Source: Ottelia alismoides (Eukaryota; Streptophyta; Magnoliopsida; Alismatales; Hydrocharitaceae). Taken from it: 64,000 nucleotides of DNA. Shown here in pieces: positions 47,993 through 59,083 of the stretch (its first letter is position 1; each line of letters opens with the position of its first letter). The DNA lies in the NCBI GenBank assembly GCA_037367405.1, contig JAZKJV010010747.1:116920-180919 (forward strand), written 5' to 3'. The translations under genes were made by a program, and so were the position numbers. The notes under the pieces were generated by a model. It was not told the DNA's origin. It searched no databases and was given only the letters and a program-made list of their open reading frames with translations.

Positions 47993-48457
47993 CTACTCTC
48001 GCATCGACTTTCTAAAAATCTCGTCAAACTTGCGATTTGCCTCTCTGGCGTCGCTAGCGGCTTTTTGCGCTGTCGAGGATGATGCCTCGCTACGACGCTG
48101 CAAGGCACTGATCTGAGCGTCCAAGCTCCGAATCTCGCCGTGTAAAACCGCGTAGACCGCCGCTAAACCCACGGCAGTGATTGCCATCGCCTTGGCCAAC
48201 GGGGAAACCCGCGAGGTCTTAAGCAAACCGAAATAGCCCACTGGCCAGACAATAATCAACGCCAAAGCCAGCCAGCCAAATTGCTCGTACCATCGGCCAC
48301 CCCCCTGGGTAATTATGTCCGCGGTGGAATCCGGTTTAGCGAATGACTCTTGAATCGCCGCATCGTAAACCGCCACTTTTCCCAACCATACAGCAAGTAC
48401 ACCCACTAGCGACGCGATACCGGAACCGATCGCCACTATCCATAAAAGTGCTTTCAT
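47993..48457 (-). CDS. Hypothetical membrane protein with C-terminal coiled coil
   Basis: 154 residues with three hydrophobic helices (about 4-26, 61-80, 90-107), then a charged coiled coil (RSLDAQISALQRRSEAS...). No known family is recognised. It is convergent with the LuxR gene. Confidence 0.7.
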   Translation of the reverse strand: MKALLWIVAIGSGIASLVGVLAVWLGKVAVYDAAIQESFAKPDSTADIITQGGGRWYEQFGWLALALIIVWPVGYFGLLKTSRVSPLAKAMAITAVGLAAVYAVLHGEIRSLDAQISALQRRSEASSSTAQKAASDAREANRKFDEIFRKSMRE

Positions 48458-48600
48458 CCATCATCAATTTCTACAAACCCTCGGCTTGTCGCTTATGCGG
48501 CGAAGCACAATAATCAAACCCTTTGTGGTCTACCCTTGAACGGCCCGGCGGACCTTTTCACACCGACTATCGACGGCGTTTTTTCGCGGGCTTTACCGGC

Positions 48601-49056
48601 TCAGGGGTGGCAGCCGGCGGTGGTTCCTGTGACTTGGGGACGAATTAGATGAATCGGCGTGTTATCGGCGATCGAGACTTTCGGATCGTTCGGCAGCACT
48701 GCGTAAACGGCGTTCCCGGCGAGTTCGTTGGGCTTGATCATTTCCAACACCGAGGTGTAATGAACACTGCCATTGGAAAGCAGGACGGCATAGAGTTTCT
48801 TCCCCGACACTTTCCCTTCCAGGGTATAAGGACCGAGCGTTCCGAAAACCCTGGCCCCGTCCTGCACGAAATGCCGCTCCCCCAACCTCCAGCCATGTAA
48901 TAAGCGGTACTTTTCCCAATCACCCGCCACATTCAATTCCGGCTGAGAACCTTGGCTTGCCAGCCAAGCAGTGGCTTGTTCCGGCTTTAGCCCACGCGAA
49001 CAGCCCAAGACGGTAGCGACGACGCACGCCATTAACAAAAATCGGATGTATTTCAT
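48601..49056 (-). CDS. Hypothetical lipoprotein, C-terminus probably frameshifted
   Basis: 151 residues with a signal peptide and lipobox VLGC (Cys19), otherwise unrecognised. The last codons read through TGTTAGCHP. If one base of the GGGG run at 48636-48639 is an error, the frame would instead continue to 48567 with a Pro/Ala/Lys-rich tail ending KKRRR, which reads more like a natural end. Confidence 0.6.
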   Translation of the reverse strand: MKYIRFLLMACVVATVLGCSRGLKPEQATAWLASQGSQPELNVAGDWEKYRLLHGWRLGERHFVQDGARVFGTLGPYTLEGKVSGKKLYAVLLSNGSVHYTSVLEMIKPNELAGNAVYAVLPNDPKVSIADNTPIHLIRPQVTGTTAGCHP

Positions 49057-49333
49057 CGCGCAAAGTCCTTTGTCGGATTGGGAGGCCGGTATTTAATCAA
49101 AAACACGACAGGGTTGGCGAGTTTTAGCGACCCCACGCGGCAGTAGGGTCCGATTCACCCACTCAGCAGCACTCGCTATTGACTATTCGCCGGAACTCTA
49201 ATGAATCGGCAAACGCGACGTCCGGGTTTTCGGGACTACCCCGATAGCGGACGACAAAATGGCAGCTTGCGACGACCAAAGGTCGGATAATCATCCTCGG
49301 CCATAATCCAGTCGGCCGCGACCAGTACCCACT

Positions 49334-51429
49334 TCAAAGCCGATGATTCCGGGGGGCTCGACTAAGGATCGCCTGCTTTTTCAAGGCGCAACCCTTCAAT
49401 CCGTCCCACGAGCCATCGGCTTTGAGGCCGACCTCAGGCCCGCTCCACTCAAACGCGGCAGGCAAGGTTTTGCCTCGACTCCAGGCCATGATGATGGCCT
49501 CTCGCACCGCTTCCATCGCGTGACTTTTTGTCGGAGACAGGCGCAAACCAAGCCAAGCAAAATCCCGGTCAAACAGTGCCTTGCCATTGGCGTCCAGCAA
49601 ACGCACCGCGAATTTGCCCATGCGCTTGGCCGTTGTCCGGTCATTGCTTGTCGCGACGTAATAGCCGTAGCGGTCGGCGGAACCCAGCATGACCAACCAA
49701 ATATGCTGGTAAATGCAAGGCACGATCAGGCGGTTCTGCCGCAAGTCCCACACGCCATAACCGGGCTCTGTGGCGCCGGTGCGAGCCAGGCTGACGCGAA
49801 ACTGGTGGCTGATTTCGACCCTGGCGCGCGGGCTCTGCTGCGGGGAAAAAGGTGAATGGAGGCAAACTCGAATGGCAGAACCGTCTCGCCCGAGGCATTC
49901 AGCAGACCCGTCGTCCGACGGTCGTCTTCGGCGACGAACAAGCCGACGGCGAAATCAGCGTCGCCCGCTGAGTCGCCAAACGTTTGGATGACCCCGAGCC
50001 GGTGGTAGCGCAGCGGAATGCGTTGGTGTCCGTGCCAGTCCAACAGGCCGGCAAATTCTGCCTTCACCACGATGGATTGTTGCCGACCGACAGCAGTGAT
50101 TTCCTCGTAAGCGATGGGCAGCCAAGGTTTACCGTCCGCGTGGAACAGACCTTTCGAGCCGCTCTTTTCCGCCAGCCAGCCAGACGAAGTCGTCGCGCCA
50201 TTCCAATGTGGAGCAGCCATCGACGGCCGTGCCGCCGTCGCGCATCAGCAGTGACCAAGCCGTACCCAGACGCGCGCAGGCCGTGCCGTGAGCATTGAAG
50301 TTAAAGGCTTCGTCAAATTGCGGGGTGAAAACCGTCGTTCCTTGTGCATCCATGTAGCCGGTCAGGCCGTCCTGGGCGATCAGCGCCATGCCGTTATCGA
50401 AATCCCAGACCTCTTGCCAGGCTGGTTGCAGATACCAGCGACCGTCACGGCGCAAATGCCCCATCAGTCCGTCTTGTTGGGCCACGCACAAACCGTCCGA
50501 GCCATACTCCCAGACTTCGTCGAACACCGCTGCCGTCAGGGCTTGTCCTGCCGCTGGACCATCCAGAATCATCAGCGCGTATTTGCCGTCGCGCCTGACC
50601 CAACAGCGGCGTTCGGTGTCGCTCAACTGTGTTGCATCCTCGTTCTCCGAGGCGCGCTTGATCTTCTCCAGTGCGGCGGGCTGATGACCCCCAAGCCGTC
50701 GGGCCCATCCTGTTCCTTGCGAATGCCCACAAACCATTCGCCTTGAAGCGAACGTAGCCCGCGCCCAGATAGCTGTCGTCGTCGTCCGGGTCAAACTCCT
50801 CGAACGGCATCTCTCGCGGCTCGTCCCAAGTGCCAAAGAAATACGGGTGCTGAAACAACGAAAGCCCGAAGACAGTCGACCAGGCGCTCCATTCGGTAAA
50901 GCCAATTCGCCACTCGTGCAGGCCCAAGACTTCTTCCAGGCCCTCGTAGCGCCGGGCATCGATCAACCCCTCCAAGGCGGTCCACGTCTGGCGAAACTGG
51001 GCGATGCAATCGGCGATAAATTCTTCGGGCGGGTCGGCGCTCAGCCAGGACAGTTCATCGAAATTCGCCGAGAACATCGGTTCCTGACCGTCAACGCCGG
51101 TACTGCGATCGATCTCCGCCGCCAGGTGCTGGATGGCCGCGTCCAGATAACGCATTAGTGCGGGAATTTCGGGACAGCGAGGATGACCACGAAGATAGTC
51201 GGCGAACATCCGCAAGCGCTGCAACCCACGCCGCGCGGACACTGCTGATGTTGTCGGTGCCAGCATCGCCGAACACCCGCTGGTAGTCGATAGCCGGCGC
51301 CACGGCTCCGTCGGCAAGCAAGATCTCCCACAGCACCGGCAACATATTGTTGGCATCGGCGATCTCGTTCAATTCCTCGCTATCGGCGTCGTTCGGCGAA
51401 ACCAGATACAAAAAACTGCGATTGCCCAT
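49334..51429 (-). pseudogene. WG-repeat-containing protein gene, frameshifted
   Basis: One gene spread over several frames, with about four breaks near 51220, 50690, 50170 and 49800. Together the pieces show an N-terminal module (MGNRSFLYLVSPNDADSEE), an acidic middle (FEEFDPDDDDSYLGAGY), and at least five WG/KWG-type beta repeats such as GYMDAQGTTVFTPQFDE, TGLLNASGETVLPFEF and GVWDLRQNRLIVPC. The unbroken protein would be about 700 residues. The repeats are well conserved, so sequencing error is as likely as real decay. Confidence 0.75.
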
Positions 51430-51504
51430 GATGTTGATTCGAAGTTGTCGGGAAGGCGCCGGCCCCCTTCAGGCGAGCGCCGCTGAACGGACCAGAGGCA
51501 CCGG

Positions 51505-52634
51505 CTAGGCGCGGAGAATCGTCCGAATATGATCGCTCATGACTGCCGCGCCATTCGTCGCGATGCTTGCCTCGGGGTACGGAGCTTCCAGAGCAGTGGC
51601 GATCTTGACCTTGAACCGTTCCGCCGGCAGGTCATCGGGCGTCAACGGCGTAACAAAGCCTTTGCGAGCCAGCTTCTCGATACGCAGCGCCTGTTCGGTG
51701 TTGCCGGGATAGGGGAAGGCCAACGCCGGTACGCGTGTGCTGATCACATCCATCAGCGTGTTATCGCCGCCAAGGACTGATCGACAGCGCCGACTCCGCA
51801 ATTCCTCGGTAAAGTTGGCCAAAAACGGGGACTTCGACATTTTGACTGGCGACCATCTGGCGAAATCGCTGCGCGATCGGTTCGGTGGTCTGCGAGCCCA
51901 TCACGACTTTAAAGCAGTAGTCCGAAAAATGTGGCGCAACCCGAATGGCCGCTTCGAGCAATTCCCGCCCGATTTCTCCCCCGCCCTGGCTGACCAAGAT
52001 CTTGCGTTGCCGCTCGGGCCATTGGCTAGGCGATGGCGGCGCAACATAGCCGACGTAGACGATCTTGTCACGGATGTCGTCGGTCTGGGCGAACGTTTCC
52101 TCGAAGCGAACCACGTTCGGATCGCCGCGAACAAAGATCGTGTGAATGTAATCGTTGACGTTCCGGACCATACGCCGCTCGGCGTCCGGGGGCTCAGGAA
52201 CCCAAGACTTCGCGGATGAATGTAAAGATGGGGATAGGCCCGCTGCGATCGCGGACCACGCCAAACAGATCGAGGATCTCCCCGCTTGAAGCGGCGACGG
52301 CCGAACGGAAAGAACTCGACGATGACCGCGTCGTAGCGGGGGCGCAGGAAGTCGCGGATCGACGCCTCGCGGGCCGCCCACAGTTCGGCAAGGCTGAACT
52401 TGCCTTCCGGATCATAAAGGTCGCCGGATTCCGGGTGAATCAATACCGTTGGCAAGCGCTGGTATCGGCACCCGCTGCCGAGGTCGATGCCGAATTCATC
52501 AGCCCGCCGTAGAGGAAATCGACGTCGGCAAAGCGGATAGCTCGCGAATGACCTTGAGACTGCTGGTTAAGTGCCCCAAGCCGACGAGACTTTGACAGTA
52601 GAACAGAAATTTTCTTGCGCTCGGATACAGCCAT
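51505..52634 (-). pseudogene. COG4671-like predicted glycosyltransferase, frameshifted
   Basis: GT-B-type (MurG-like) glycosyltransferase split into at least four frames. Pieces in order include a start with an SLVGLGHL-like segment in an alternative frame, VLIHPESGDLYDPEGKFS, DAVIVEFFPFGRRRFK, KILVSQGGGEIGRELLEAA with the Gly-rich donor-site region, and a C-terminal GGDNTLMDVISTRVPALAFP. I take the ATG at 52634 as the start. Conservation of each piece argues for a recent or artefactual break. Confidence 0.7.
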
Positions 52635-52652
52635 TGGATGATTCATGAACAA

Positions 52653-53225
52653 GTCGATTTAGATTCGGGCGCCACGAGTGGGACAACGCGCCCCGGCGAT
52701 TCGCGAGAACGATTTATGCCGGTCGCCCCGATCAGCGAAGACTGGATTTTCGATACCCTACCAGTCCGGCGAACAAATACCTACGGTCAAATGCGCTGCT
52801 AACGGACAGGCCGCCCGCCAATCGGCCCGATGGGAGGGTGAATAACCGGCGGCACGCGGCCCGATCGGTCTTTGGTGCTGTTTTGAATGGCCGTGGGCTT
52901 AATGCAGCGCAAATGCAAACCGCGTGTTCGTGCGTGAACGGATTCATGCCGCTCACGTCGATCAGGTTGCGGCTCGCGTCAGACCGCTTGACGTTGAATC
53001 GACTCCATTGTGGAGCCCGGAATACGGCGGCAAACGGCGATGGGACAGGCAGCGTAGCCGGCCAACCGTCGCGTAGCGCCCCTTTTCCGGTATTGGAATT
53101 CGTCTTTGCGCTAGCTCTGCGCCAGGCAAGAAATGGGTGCGAATACGCTACGCCAAATCACACCTTCGACGCGGGCCAGCCTCATTGGCTAAAGCTCGCG
53201 CGACATCGCCAGAAACCCTGACGGT
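52653..53225. other. Gene-free region
   Basis: 573 bp without a credible gene. It holds a degenerate dispersed repeat at about 53047-53166, described separately; the rest shows no pattern I recognise. Confidence 0.5.
53047..53166. repeat. Dispersed GTAGCG...CGCTAC repeat, copy 1 (diverged)
   Basis: Shares CCAACCG-CGCGTAGCG, CCTTTTCCGG-ATTGGAAT and TGCGA-TACGCTA blocks with copies near 55950 and 57050. The ends are roughly inverted, GTAGC against GCTAC. Confidence 0.65.
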
Positions 53226-53599
53226 TCAATCAGTGTTCTGGCCGATGCGCCACAGGACTCCCGACGGGTCGGCGAGGCAGAAGTCTTTCATGCACCAGGG
53301 CTGAGCCTCAATGTCGGTGCACGTGACGCCGTACTTCGATACAACGCCGCTAGCTTGGACGTGGTGCCACCAGGCGTCCACGTCCTCGACGAGGATGTGC
53401 ATCATGAAGTTCTCGGCCAGACGGGACTTCGGCGCAGAAGTCTTGAAGCAAAAAGCTCACATGCCCGAAGTGAAAGTAGGCGACGCCGCCGCCCTCGGAG
53501 GCCATGGTGAAGCCGAGATCCTTGTAGAACTGCTTCGAGGCCTCGAAGTCCTTCGATGGAAACAAACGCCTTGATTTCCGTAACTTGGAGATTGGTCAT
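53226..53599 (-). pseudogene. VOC (glyoxalase/bleomycin-resistance fold) protein, frameshifted
   Basis: Across frames it reads MTNLQVTEIKAF, PSKDFEASKQFYKDLGF, GGGVAYFHFGHVSFLLQDF, a HILVEDVDAWW segment, and a C-terminal DPSGVLWRIGQ, which is a complete VOC domain of about 125 residues. Two one-base insertions, one in a T-run near 53560 and one near 53430, break it. Comparison with the partial copy at 56087-56293, which lacks these insertions, shows where they are. No substrate is assigned. Confidence 0.75.
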
Positions 53600-53861
53600 G
53601 ATTGCTTCTTGCGTGGCCTAAAGACCCCCGGCTCAGCGCACTGGCCTGCGGGACGGCGCGATGGCAAACGGAACGCTCCCAGCCGGGCTCAGTGCAGTTT
53701 AGGGTAAGCCCGCGTTGTGATGGACGCTGTCATGAAAAAGAATGTGGCGCTCGCCGCAGGAAATCGGCAACGACAGACATTGACAGCAGCATCTGTACGA
53801 CGCGAGCGCAACGTGCTGCCAATCAACCACGGATCAAAGCTGCAATGAAGCACGTGTTCAA

Positions 53862-53900
53862 CCTATCGGTCGGGCAGGCAGTTCCTGCCCGACCGATAGG
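53862..53900. terminator. 16-bp perfect hairpin
   Basis: CCTATCGGTCGGGCAG pairs perfectly with its complement around a 7-nt loop. It lies 7 bp beyond the 3' end of the minus-strand gene that starts near 54285, so it is a probable 3' end structure; there is no T-run. Confidence 0.6.
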
Positions 53901-53906
53901 GCAGCC

Positions 53907-54285
53907 TCAGCCGAACCGCTCTCGAAAGCCTTTCCGGGCCTCGCCGATGAAGAGCAGGAGTTCGATCTCCGGACCTGAACCACAGAGAGTCCTTGTCTCG
54001 TCGCTTCTTGGGCAATCGAATCACTGGGTTGCTCGCGAGCGACGAAGAGGGTTTGTGGCAACTGCTGCTTGTGGCTTTGCCCCTTCTTCAGCAAGCGGCG
54101 AAACTCCAGCTGGGATGGTTCGGTTTCGTTCGCTGGAATGAACTCGGTGGCCAGAAGGAAGCAACTTGCGGCGTCCATCAGGGCGAGGCAGTTGAACGCG
54201 CCATCGGCGTCTGTTTGGATGGGCGCGTCGTGAGGCGGAACGCGATCCAGGCTTCGTTGACCGTGAACTGATTCGGCTGGAGCAT
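53907..54285 (-). pseudogene. Small conserved hypothetical protein, frameshifted
   Basis: The pieces begin MLQPNQFTVNEAWIAFRL, continue with ALMDAASCFLLATEFIPANE and KQQLPQTLFVAREQPSD, and end in another frame with IELLLFIGEAR and RERFG. I believe this is a ~126-residue protein family found in other environmental gammaproteobacteria, function unknown. Frame changes lie near 54235 and 53970. Confidence 0.55.
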
Positions 54286-54590
54286 CGATCTGGTGGCTTG
54301 TGTAAAACCAAACGTAAATATATGGACTCCCCCGTTTTGCAAGAACGTCCGCGCTTTTGAAAACACGTTGTAGACTGCAACAATATATCCGGCCTGTTGG
54401 TGCGCTCATGGGCGCTGGCCCCGATGACTTGCGCTCGCCCGGTTCCCATTAGCTAAGCGGCTTGTGACAGCCTTCAACGTTATCGGATTTTCCCGGCGAC
54501 GGTCTGACCTGTTTTCATCCGCGTGTTCGCTCACGCAATCTTCGGTAGGTATTCCCCTTCAATCGAATTGCAGCCAGCTTTATCGGTGCC

Positions 54591-55607
54591 TTACGCCGGC
54601 CGATAGGCTTCACCCTTGGCCAGTATCGCCCAGACGATCCGGGCATGTTTGGCGGCTAGGGCGACCGCTGCCACATTGGCGCCACGGCGTTTCCTTGAGA
54701 CCTTTGGCCCAGCGGCTTTTGGCATCCTCCCGTCGCGCTAAACTGGCGATCACGCTCCGCGCGCCATGGACTAGGAGCTTCCGCAGGTAGACGTCGCCGC
54801 GCTTGGTGATAGCCCCTAAGCGGGACTTGCCGCCGCTGGAGTGTTGCCGAGGAACCATACCGAGCCAAGCGGCCAACTGCCGGCCGTTGCGGAACACCTT
54901 TGCATCGCCGACACTCGCCACCAGCGCCGTGGCGGTGAGGGGACCAATTCCTTCCAGGGCCATCAAACCGCTGGGCCGGCTCACTGGCTGCCGCTAACCG
55001 CGCAATCTGCCGGTCGTAATGCGCCACCCGTTCATCAAAGTGCTGCAATTGCTTCAGCAATTCGCTTAACGTCTCCCGGGCCAGCGCAGGTAATCCGTTC
55101 TCGGCGTCTTCCAGAATTTCCGGCGTTTGGCGCCGGAGTTTGTCGATTCCTGGCGCGACCACCAGGCCAAACTCCGCCAATAAGCCCCGGATCTGATTCG
55201 CTTGGGCGGTGCGGTTTTCGACCATCAGTTCCCGCGCCCGATGAACCATCAATACCGCCTCCTGTTCTTCGCTCTTGACCGGCACGAAGCGCATGTTCGG
55301 ACGCGCCACCGCTTCACAGATGGCTTCTGCATCATTGCCGTCGGTTCTTCCCGCTCTTGCGGTACGGCGCCACGAATTGTCCCGCCATCAGCCGCACCGT
55401 ATGTCCAAACTGCGTCAGCGTCCGCGCCCAGTGATGCGCACTGCCACAGGCTTCAAGGCCGATAAGACAGGGCGGTAAGGTGGCAAAGAATTCCGAAACC
55501 TTGTCGCGCTTCAGGGTCTTTCGAAGCAACACCTTGCCGTGTTCATCCACTCCATGAATCTGAAACACCGTCTTTGCGATATCCAACCCAATTCGCGTAA
55601 CCGTCAT
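54591..55607 (-). mobile_element. IS110-family transposase, frameshifted
   Basis: N-terminal DEDD (RuvC-like) domain: MTVTRIGLDIAKTVFQIHG, CLIGLEACGSAHHWAR, then AEAICEAVARPNMRFVPVKS. C-terminal transposase_20 domain: LEGIGPLTATALVASVGDA, NGRQLAAWLGMVPRQ, and GAITKRGDVYLRKLLVHGAR with the conserved Ser-containing SSGGKSRLG. Three frame changes (near 55325, 54985 and 54690) split it, and the true end (AYRPA) is at 54591. The sequence resembles the IS1111 subgroup. Element ends were not determined. Confidence 0.85.
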
Positions 55608-56086
55608 GACACTCGCCCCTCTGTGATTGGTGATAGCCAAACTCCAATCTGGCACATCCGATGCCGCAGGAGTAGGGGGAGTCCATGTCATTAGCTAACC
55701 GGGGCGCGGCCCGGAAAGGTAAAAAGCGAACCCGCATTATAACCGCGCTCCGGTTGAGGAGCGGTTAGCTGCTGCATAGCTTCTACACGGGCAGGATACG
55801 CACGGCATGGCTTAAGCCTCCCAAAAGGGTACGCAGAGCGTACCCTACGAGGCCGGAAAACCTGCCCGACTTATATTGCTATCGCGAAACCCTCGATCCC
55901 TAAAGCCTCCATCGAGGCCGCGCGAGTTGAAGTGAAGGCAACGCTATTCGATGTAGCGCAGCGTAACCCGCCAACCGCCGCGTTAGCGGCTCCTTTTCCG
56001 GAATTGGAATCAGCCGATGCCGTTGCTTTACGCCCAGTAATCATGAGTGCGATTACGCTACCGCTAATCGCACCCTAAGCGGGGCT
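55608..56086. repeat. IS upstream region and dispersed repeats
   Basis: No gene. The IS110 non-coding end, a possible place for a bridge RNA, must lie in about 55608-55760. A short repeat with GTACGCAGAGCGTACCCTAC is at 55829-55852. Copy 2 of the ~135-bp dispersed repeat (TGTAGCGCAGCGTAACCCGC to GATTACGCTACCGCTAATCG) covers about 55950-56075. Confidence 0.6.
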
Positions 56087-56293
56087 CGACGAGGATGTGC
56101 ATCATGAAGTTCTCGGCTAGGCCTTCGGCGCAGAAGTCTTGAAGCAAAAAGCTCACATGCCCGAAGCGAAAGTAGGCGACGCCGCCGCCCTCGGAGGCCA
56201 TGGTGAAGCCGAGATCTTGTAGAACTGCTTGGAGGCCTCGAAGTCCTTAGATGGAACAACCGCCTTGATTTCAGTGACTTGGAGATTCATCAT
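56087..56293 (-). pseudogene. Truncated duplicate of the VOC gene
   Basis: About 200 bp nearly identical to the first two thirds of the gene at 53226-53599, ending abruptly at the codons for HILVED, where unrelated sequence begins. A one-base deletion near 56218 breaks the frame. It sits directly after a copy of the dispersed repeat, as the first VOC gene does. Confidence 0.8.
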
Positions 56294-56575
56294 GGCTGCT
56301 CTGGCTTTGCATAAAGACCCAAATTCCGCGAACCGGCAGGGTTCGCTGCCGCGTATGGTAAGGCCATGCCCTACGCTGGCTACAGGTAGTCTGGACGCAG
56401 CGAAAGCGAAACCCGTAAAATCGGGTCTTGCGAAATCTTTGATTCCACACGACTCCATCGAACCTGGGCTAGCTGGCTTTTGCGAAAGTCTCATGAGACG
56501 GATGGAATCAAAATGGGGATTCTCCCCATTGATAGTGCAGCAGACCTATTGTTGAACCACATCACGGAAAGACCC

Positions 56576-56954
56576 ATGCTCCACAAACTTCTAGCCGCAG
56601 CTCTCCTACTAATTCAGGGCTCTCCCCGTGGCCGCCTCCACCATTACAGCAATGCCGTGGAACTTCCTACATCCTGCGGAGATAACCTCCCCAGTCGAAA
56701 TTAGAACTATCAACGTGACCGTAGACCCTACGCCACCATATGTCGTTCTATCGCTGTTTGACCTGTACAACGTTCAATAGCACGCATCTTTACCCCCCGA
56801 CTCAGGGAGGGCTCGTATTCGCCCATGGGCCCAATCGAATTGGAACAAGCTCCCGTACCGGTTCCCCCAACCCTGCTGCTGATGGCATCGGGCCTTTTTG
56901 CCATTTTTCCGCCGGAGCATCAATACCCTTGGGTTGCTGCGAAGACCGGGGTAA
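56576..56954 (+). pseudogene. Second VPxP-type PEP-CTERM protein, frameshifted
   Basis: Starts MLHKLLAAALLLIQGSP (signal peptide) with GGAAAG upstream. A middle in another frame reads PVEIRTINVTVDPTPPYVV. The end is VPVPPTLLLMASGLFAIF, then in a shifted frame RRSINTLGLLRRPG and stop at 56952-56954. That is the PEP-CTERM layout: sorting motif, hydrophobic helix, basic tail. About three frame changes are needed to read it as one ~125-residue protein. Confidence 0.6.
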
Positions 56955-57049
56955 GGCGACTCGAGGCCCCGGCAAGTTATCTGTCGCAAAACCCTTTATT
57001 CGACGCGGCTCCATCAAGCCTACGTGGGCTGATATTTTCAGCTACGCCA

Positions 57050-57360
57050 TTCGATGTAGCGCAGCCGTAACCCGCCAACCGCCGCGTTAGCGGCTCCTTT
57101 TCCGGAATTTGAATCAGCTGATGCCGTTGCTTTACGCCCGGTAATCATGCGTGCGATTACGCTACCGCTAATCGCACCTACGCGGGCTTGAGCCACCCAA
57201 AATGGTACGCAGAGCGTACCCTACGAGGCTTCCAGAAATTGGGGCTTATTAGATCTTTTTCTGGGAGATCCGGCTAGCCCTAAATTGGCTGTATGCCTTG
57301 CTAAAACAGCTGATTCGGCAATTTGCAGGGACGACTAGAGTACGCAGTGCGTACCGTACG
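57050..57360. repeat. Dispersed repeat copy 3 and short GTACGC repeats
   Basis: Copy 3 of the ~135-bp repeat spans about 57050-57186. Short GTACGCAGAGCGTACC elements lie at 57205-57228 and, diverged, at 57340-57360. The whole stretch 56955-57447 contains no gene that I can support. Confidence 0.6.
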
Positions 57361-57447
57361 GGGCTGGTCCACGTGGCCTTTGGCGTTCTCAAGTCCGGCA
57401 CACCTTTCAATCCGGCTCTTCAAAACGCTTGACTTGGATAAAAGTAT

Positions 57448-58138
57448 CTACATGGCTCCAGGATGGATAACCATACCCCCATCCTTAACTCCCCTGAGCT
57501 CGTTAAGCCTCTCTTTGAACTCAGCAAGTTTTTTCGTTTGGCCTTTGAAAAGAGTTTTGTACGTTTTTTTCATAGACCTTATCCAAAAGTTCGACGAGCA
57601 GCGCTGCGCTTTCCTCCAAAGCTGCCTTGAGATCAATTCGTTTAGGCGGATCGAGTGTTAGGCTTGTCATCTCACAGAAGTACCCCTGCAGCGAAATCTG
57701 AACCGGCGCGTACGCTTCAAGCTCGACAGATTCAGCATTTTGGTAGTTCACTGAATGTGACGCGAGCTTGTTTCGCAGCACCCGGATGCTTAGTGCGGCA
57801 ACTTTCTTGCGGGCATCTCTAGGGTGTGGAACGTTCATGACCCGATATAACTCGACCACGGACTCCTGTTGGACGTAGGTTGCACTAAGCAAGCCGTAAA
57901 GCCTCAAGTATTTTTCGCCTGTATCTTCGTAACGCGACGGGCCTTCTAGACCAAAGCGCATAAAACTCTCTATCGCAGACTCGGAATCACGAATGACGTC
58001 CATAGCGGCACACACAAACCGCCAATCGGTTTCTTTGTTTAGCTTAAGAAGTTCTCTAACTGGCTGCGGTCCAGACCAAATCTTCGTGATTATCAGATTA
58101 CGAAACGCTTCACTGTACTGAGATAGTGCAGTTGCCAA
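57448..58138 (-). CDS. Hypothetical protein, 3' end frameshifted at an A-run
   Basis: As read, the frame stops at 57521 (205 residues). With one A fewer in the A7 run near 57570 the protein would continue to 57448 with a charged helical end (FKGQTKKLAEFKERLNELRG). The protein is mostly helical with YLRLYGLLSATYVQQESV and no recognised domain. It has lower GC than the core genes, which may indicate transfer. Confidence 0.6.
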
Positions 58139-58197
58139 CTAACCCCCTTTGTGAAATCTAACCTTATTCGTTAGTGCGCACATGGGATGCCGCATAG

Positions 58198-58814
58198 TTA
58201 TTGAGGTTTCGCCTTGACCATCTGGTGATACATTGCGAGCGCGATCGCGAGCGTGGAACCGCCAAGAACTACGCCGACACCTAGTGCCACATCCCAGCCT
58301 TTATCAAGAAACAACACAAGAAGCGTACCCGCAACAAGAAGAGTGACCGCAGTTGGCTTTGAACGATAAAGCACCCGATATGGCGCCCCCGACACTTCCG
58401 GGACATTACGAAATCCTTCAAATACCGTGGCAAGGGATCCGTCCGATTCTTCCGCGCTATAGCCAGCTGCAATAGCAACCGTGTCTTGACCCTCGGACAG
58501 TGCGAGAAATTTGGTTCAAGTAAGCGATTCGATCTTGAGCTTTCTTGGTGCTCACGCCATCGCTGATAAGCATGGACATCAAACACATGAACCTGCGGTC
58601 ACGAGGCGGCCATTGGAAGTTCAAACTGTTCGCCGAAGCGCCACATTACTCCAGCCAAATAGAGTTGCGTCGTCATCTCTATAAAGCTTGGCATGAAGTC
58701 GAACTTGCAGTTTTGTACGGCTGGCATTTGTGACGCCAACATACCTCTTGCGTGGGCAACGCAAGCGTCCATTACTTGGAGGGCAATGTCAGTTTGACCT
58801 TGTGCGCTAATCAT
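58198..58814 (-). pseudogene. Hypothetical small membrane protein, frameshifted
   Basis: Three frames appear to belong to one gene: MISAQGQTDIALQVMDACVA at the start, a middle with AAGYSAEESDGSLATVFEGF, and the C-terminal YRSKPTAVTLLVAGTLLVLF followed by a second hydrophobic helix and HQMVKAKPQ. The intact product would be about 205 residues with two C-terminal membrane helices. Breaks lie near 58590 and 58500. No family is recognised. Confidence 0.5.
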
Positions 58815-59083
58815 GCTAATTACTCCTTATGCGCGCTAACATAAATTAGATGGCATGTCGCCATATAGGCAACTCAATCCGTGACAAACCCTACGCCAGC
58901 TAAAAATGGGTGTCAAATTGATTTCACTGCACTTTTTCATGTTTTGGGCAGGAAACAGGGCAAAGACAAGTCGACACTTGCCGTCGCTGGCGGCAGCAAG
59001 CGTGGCACAGAGAATTTGCTGCACTTCGCAGTGAGCCGGAAGGATAAATTGCTCGCAAGGACTCACCCATCAAACCCACTCGC

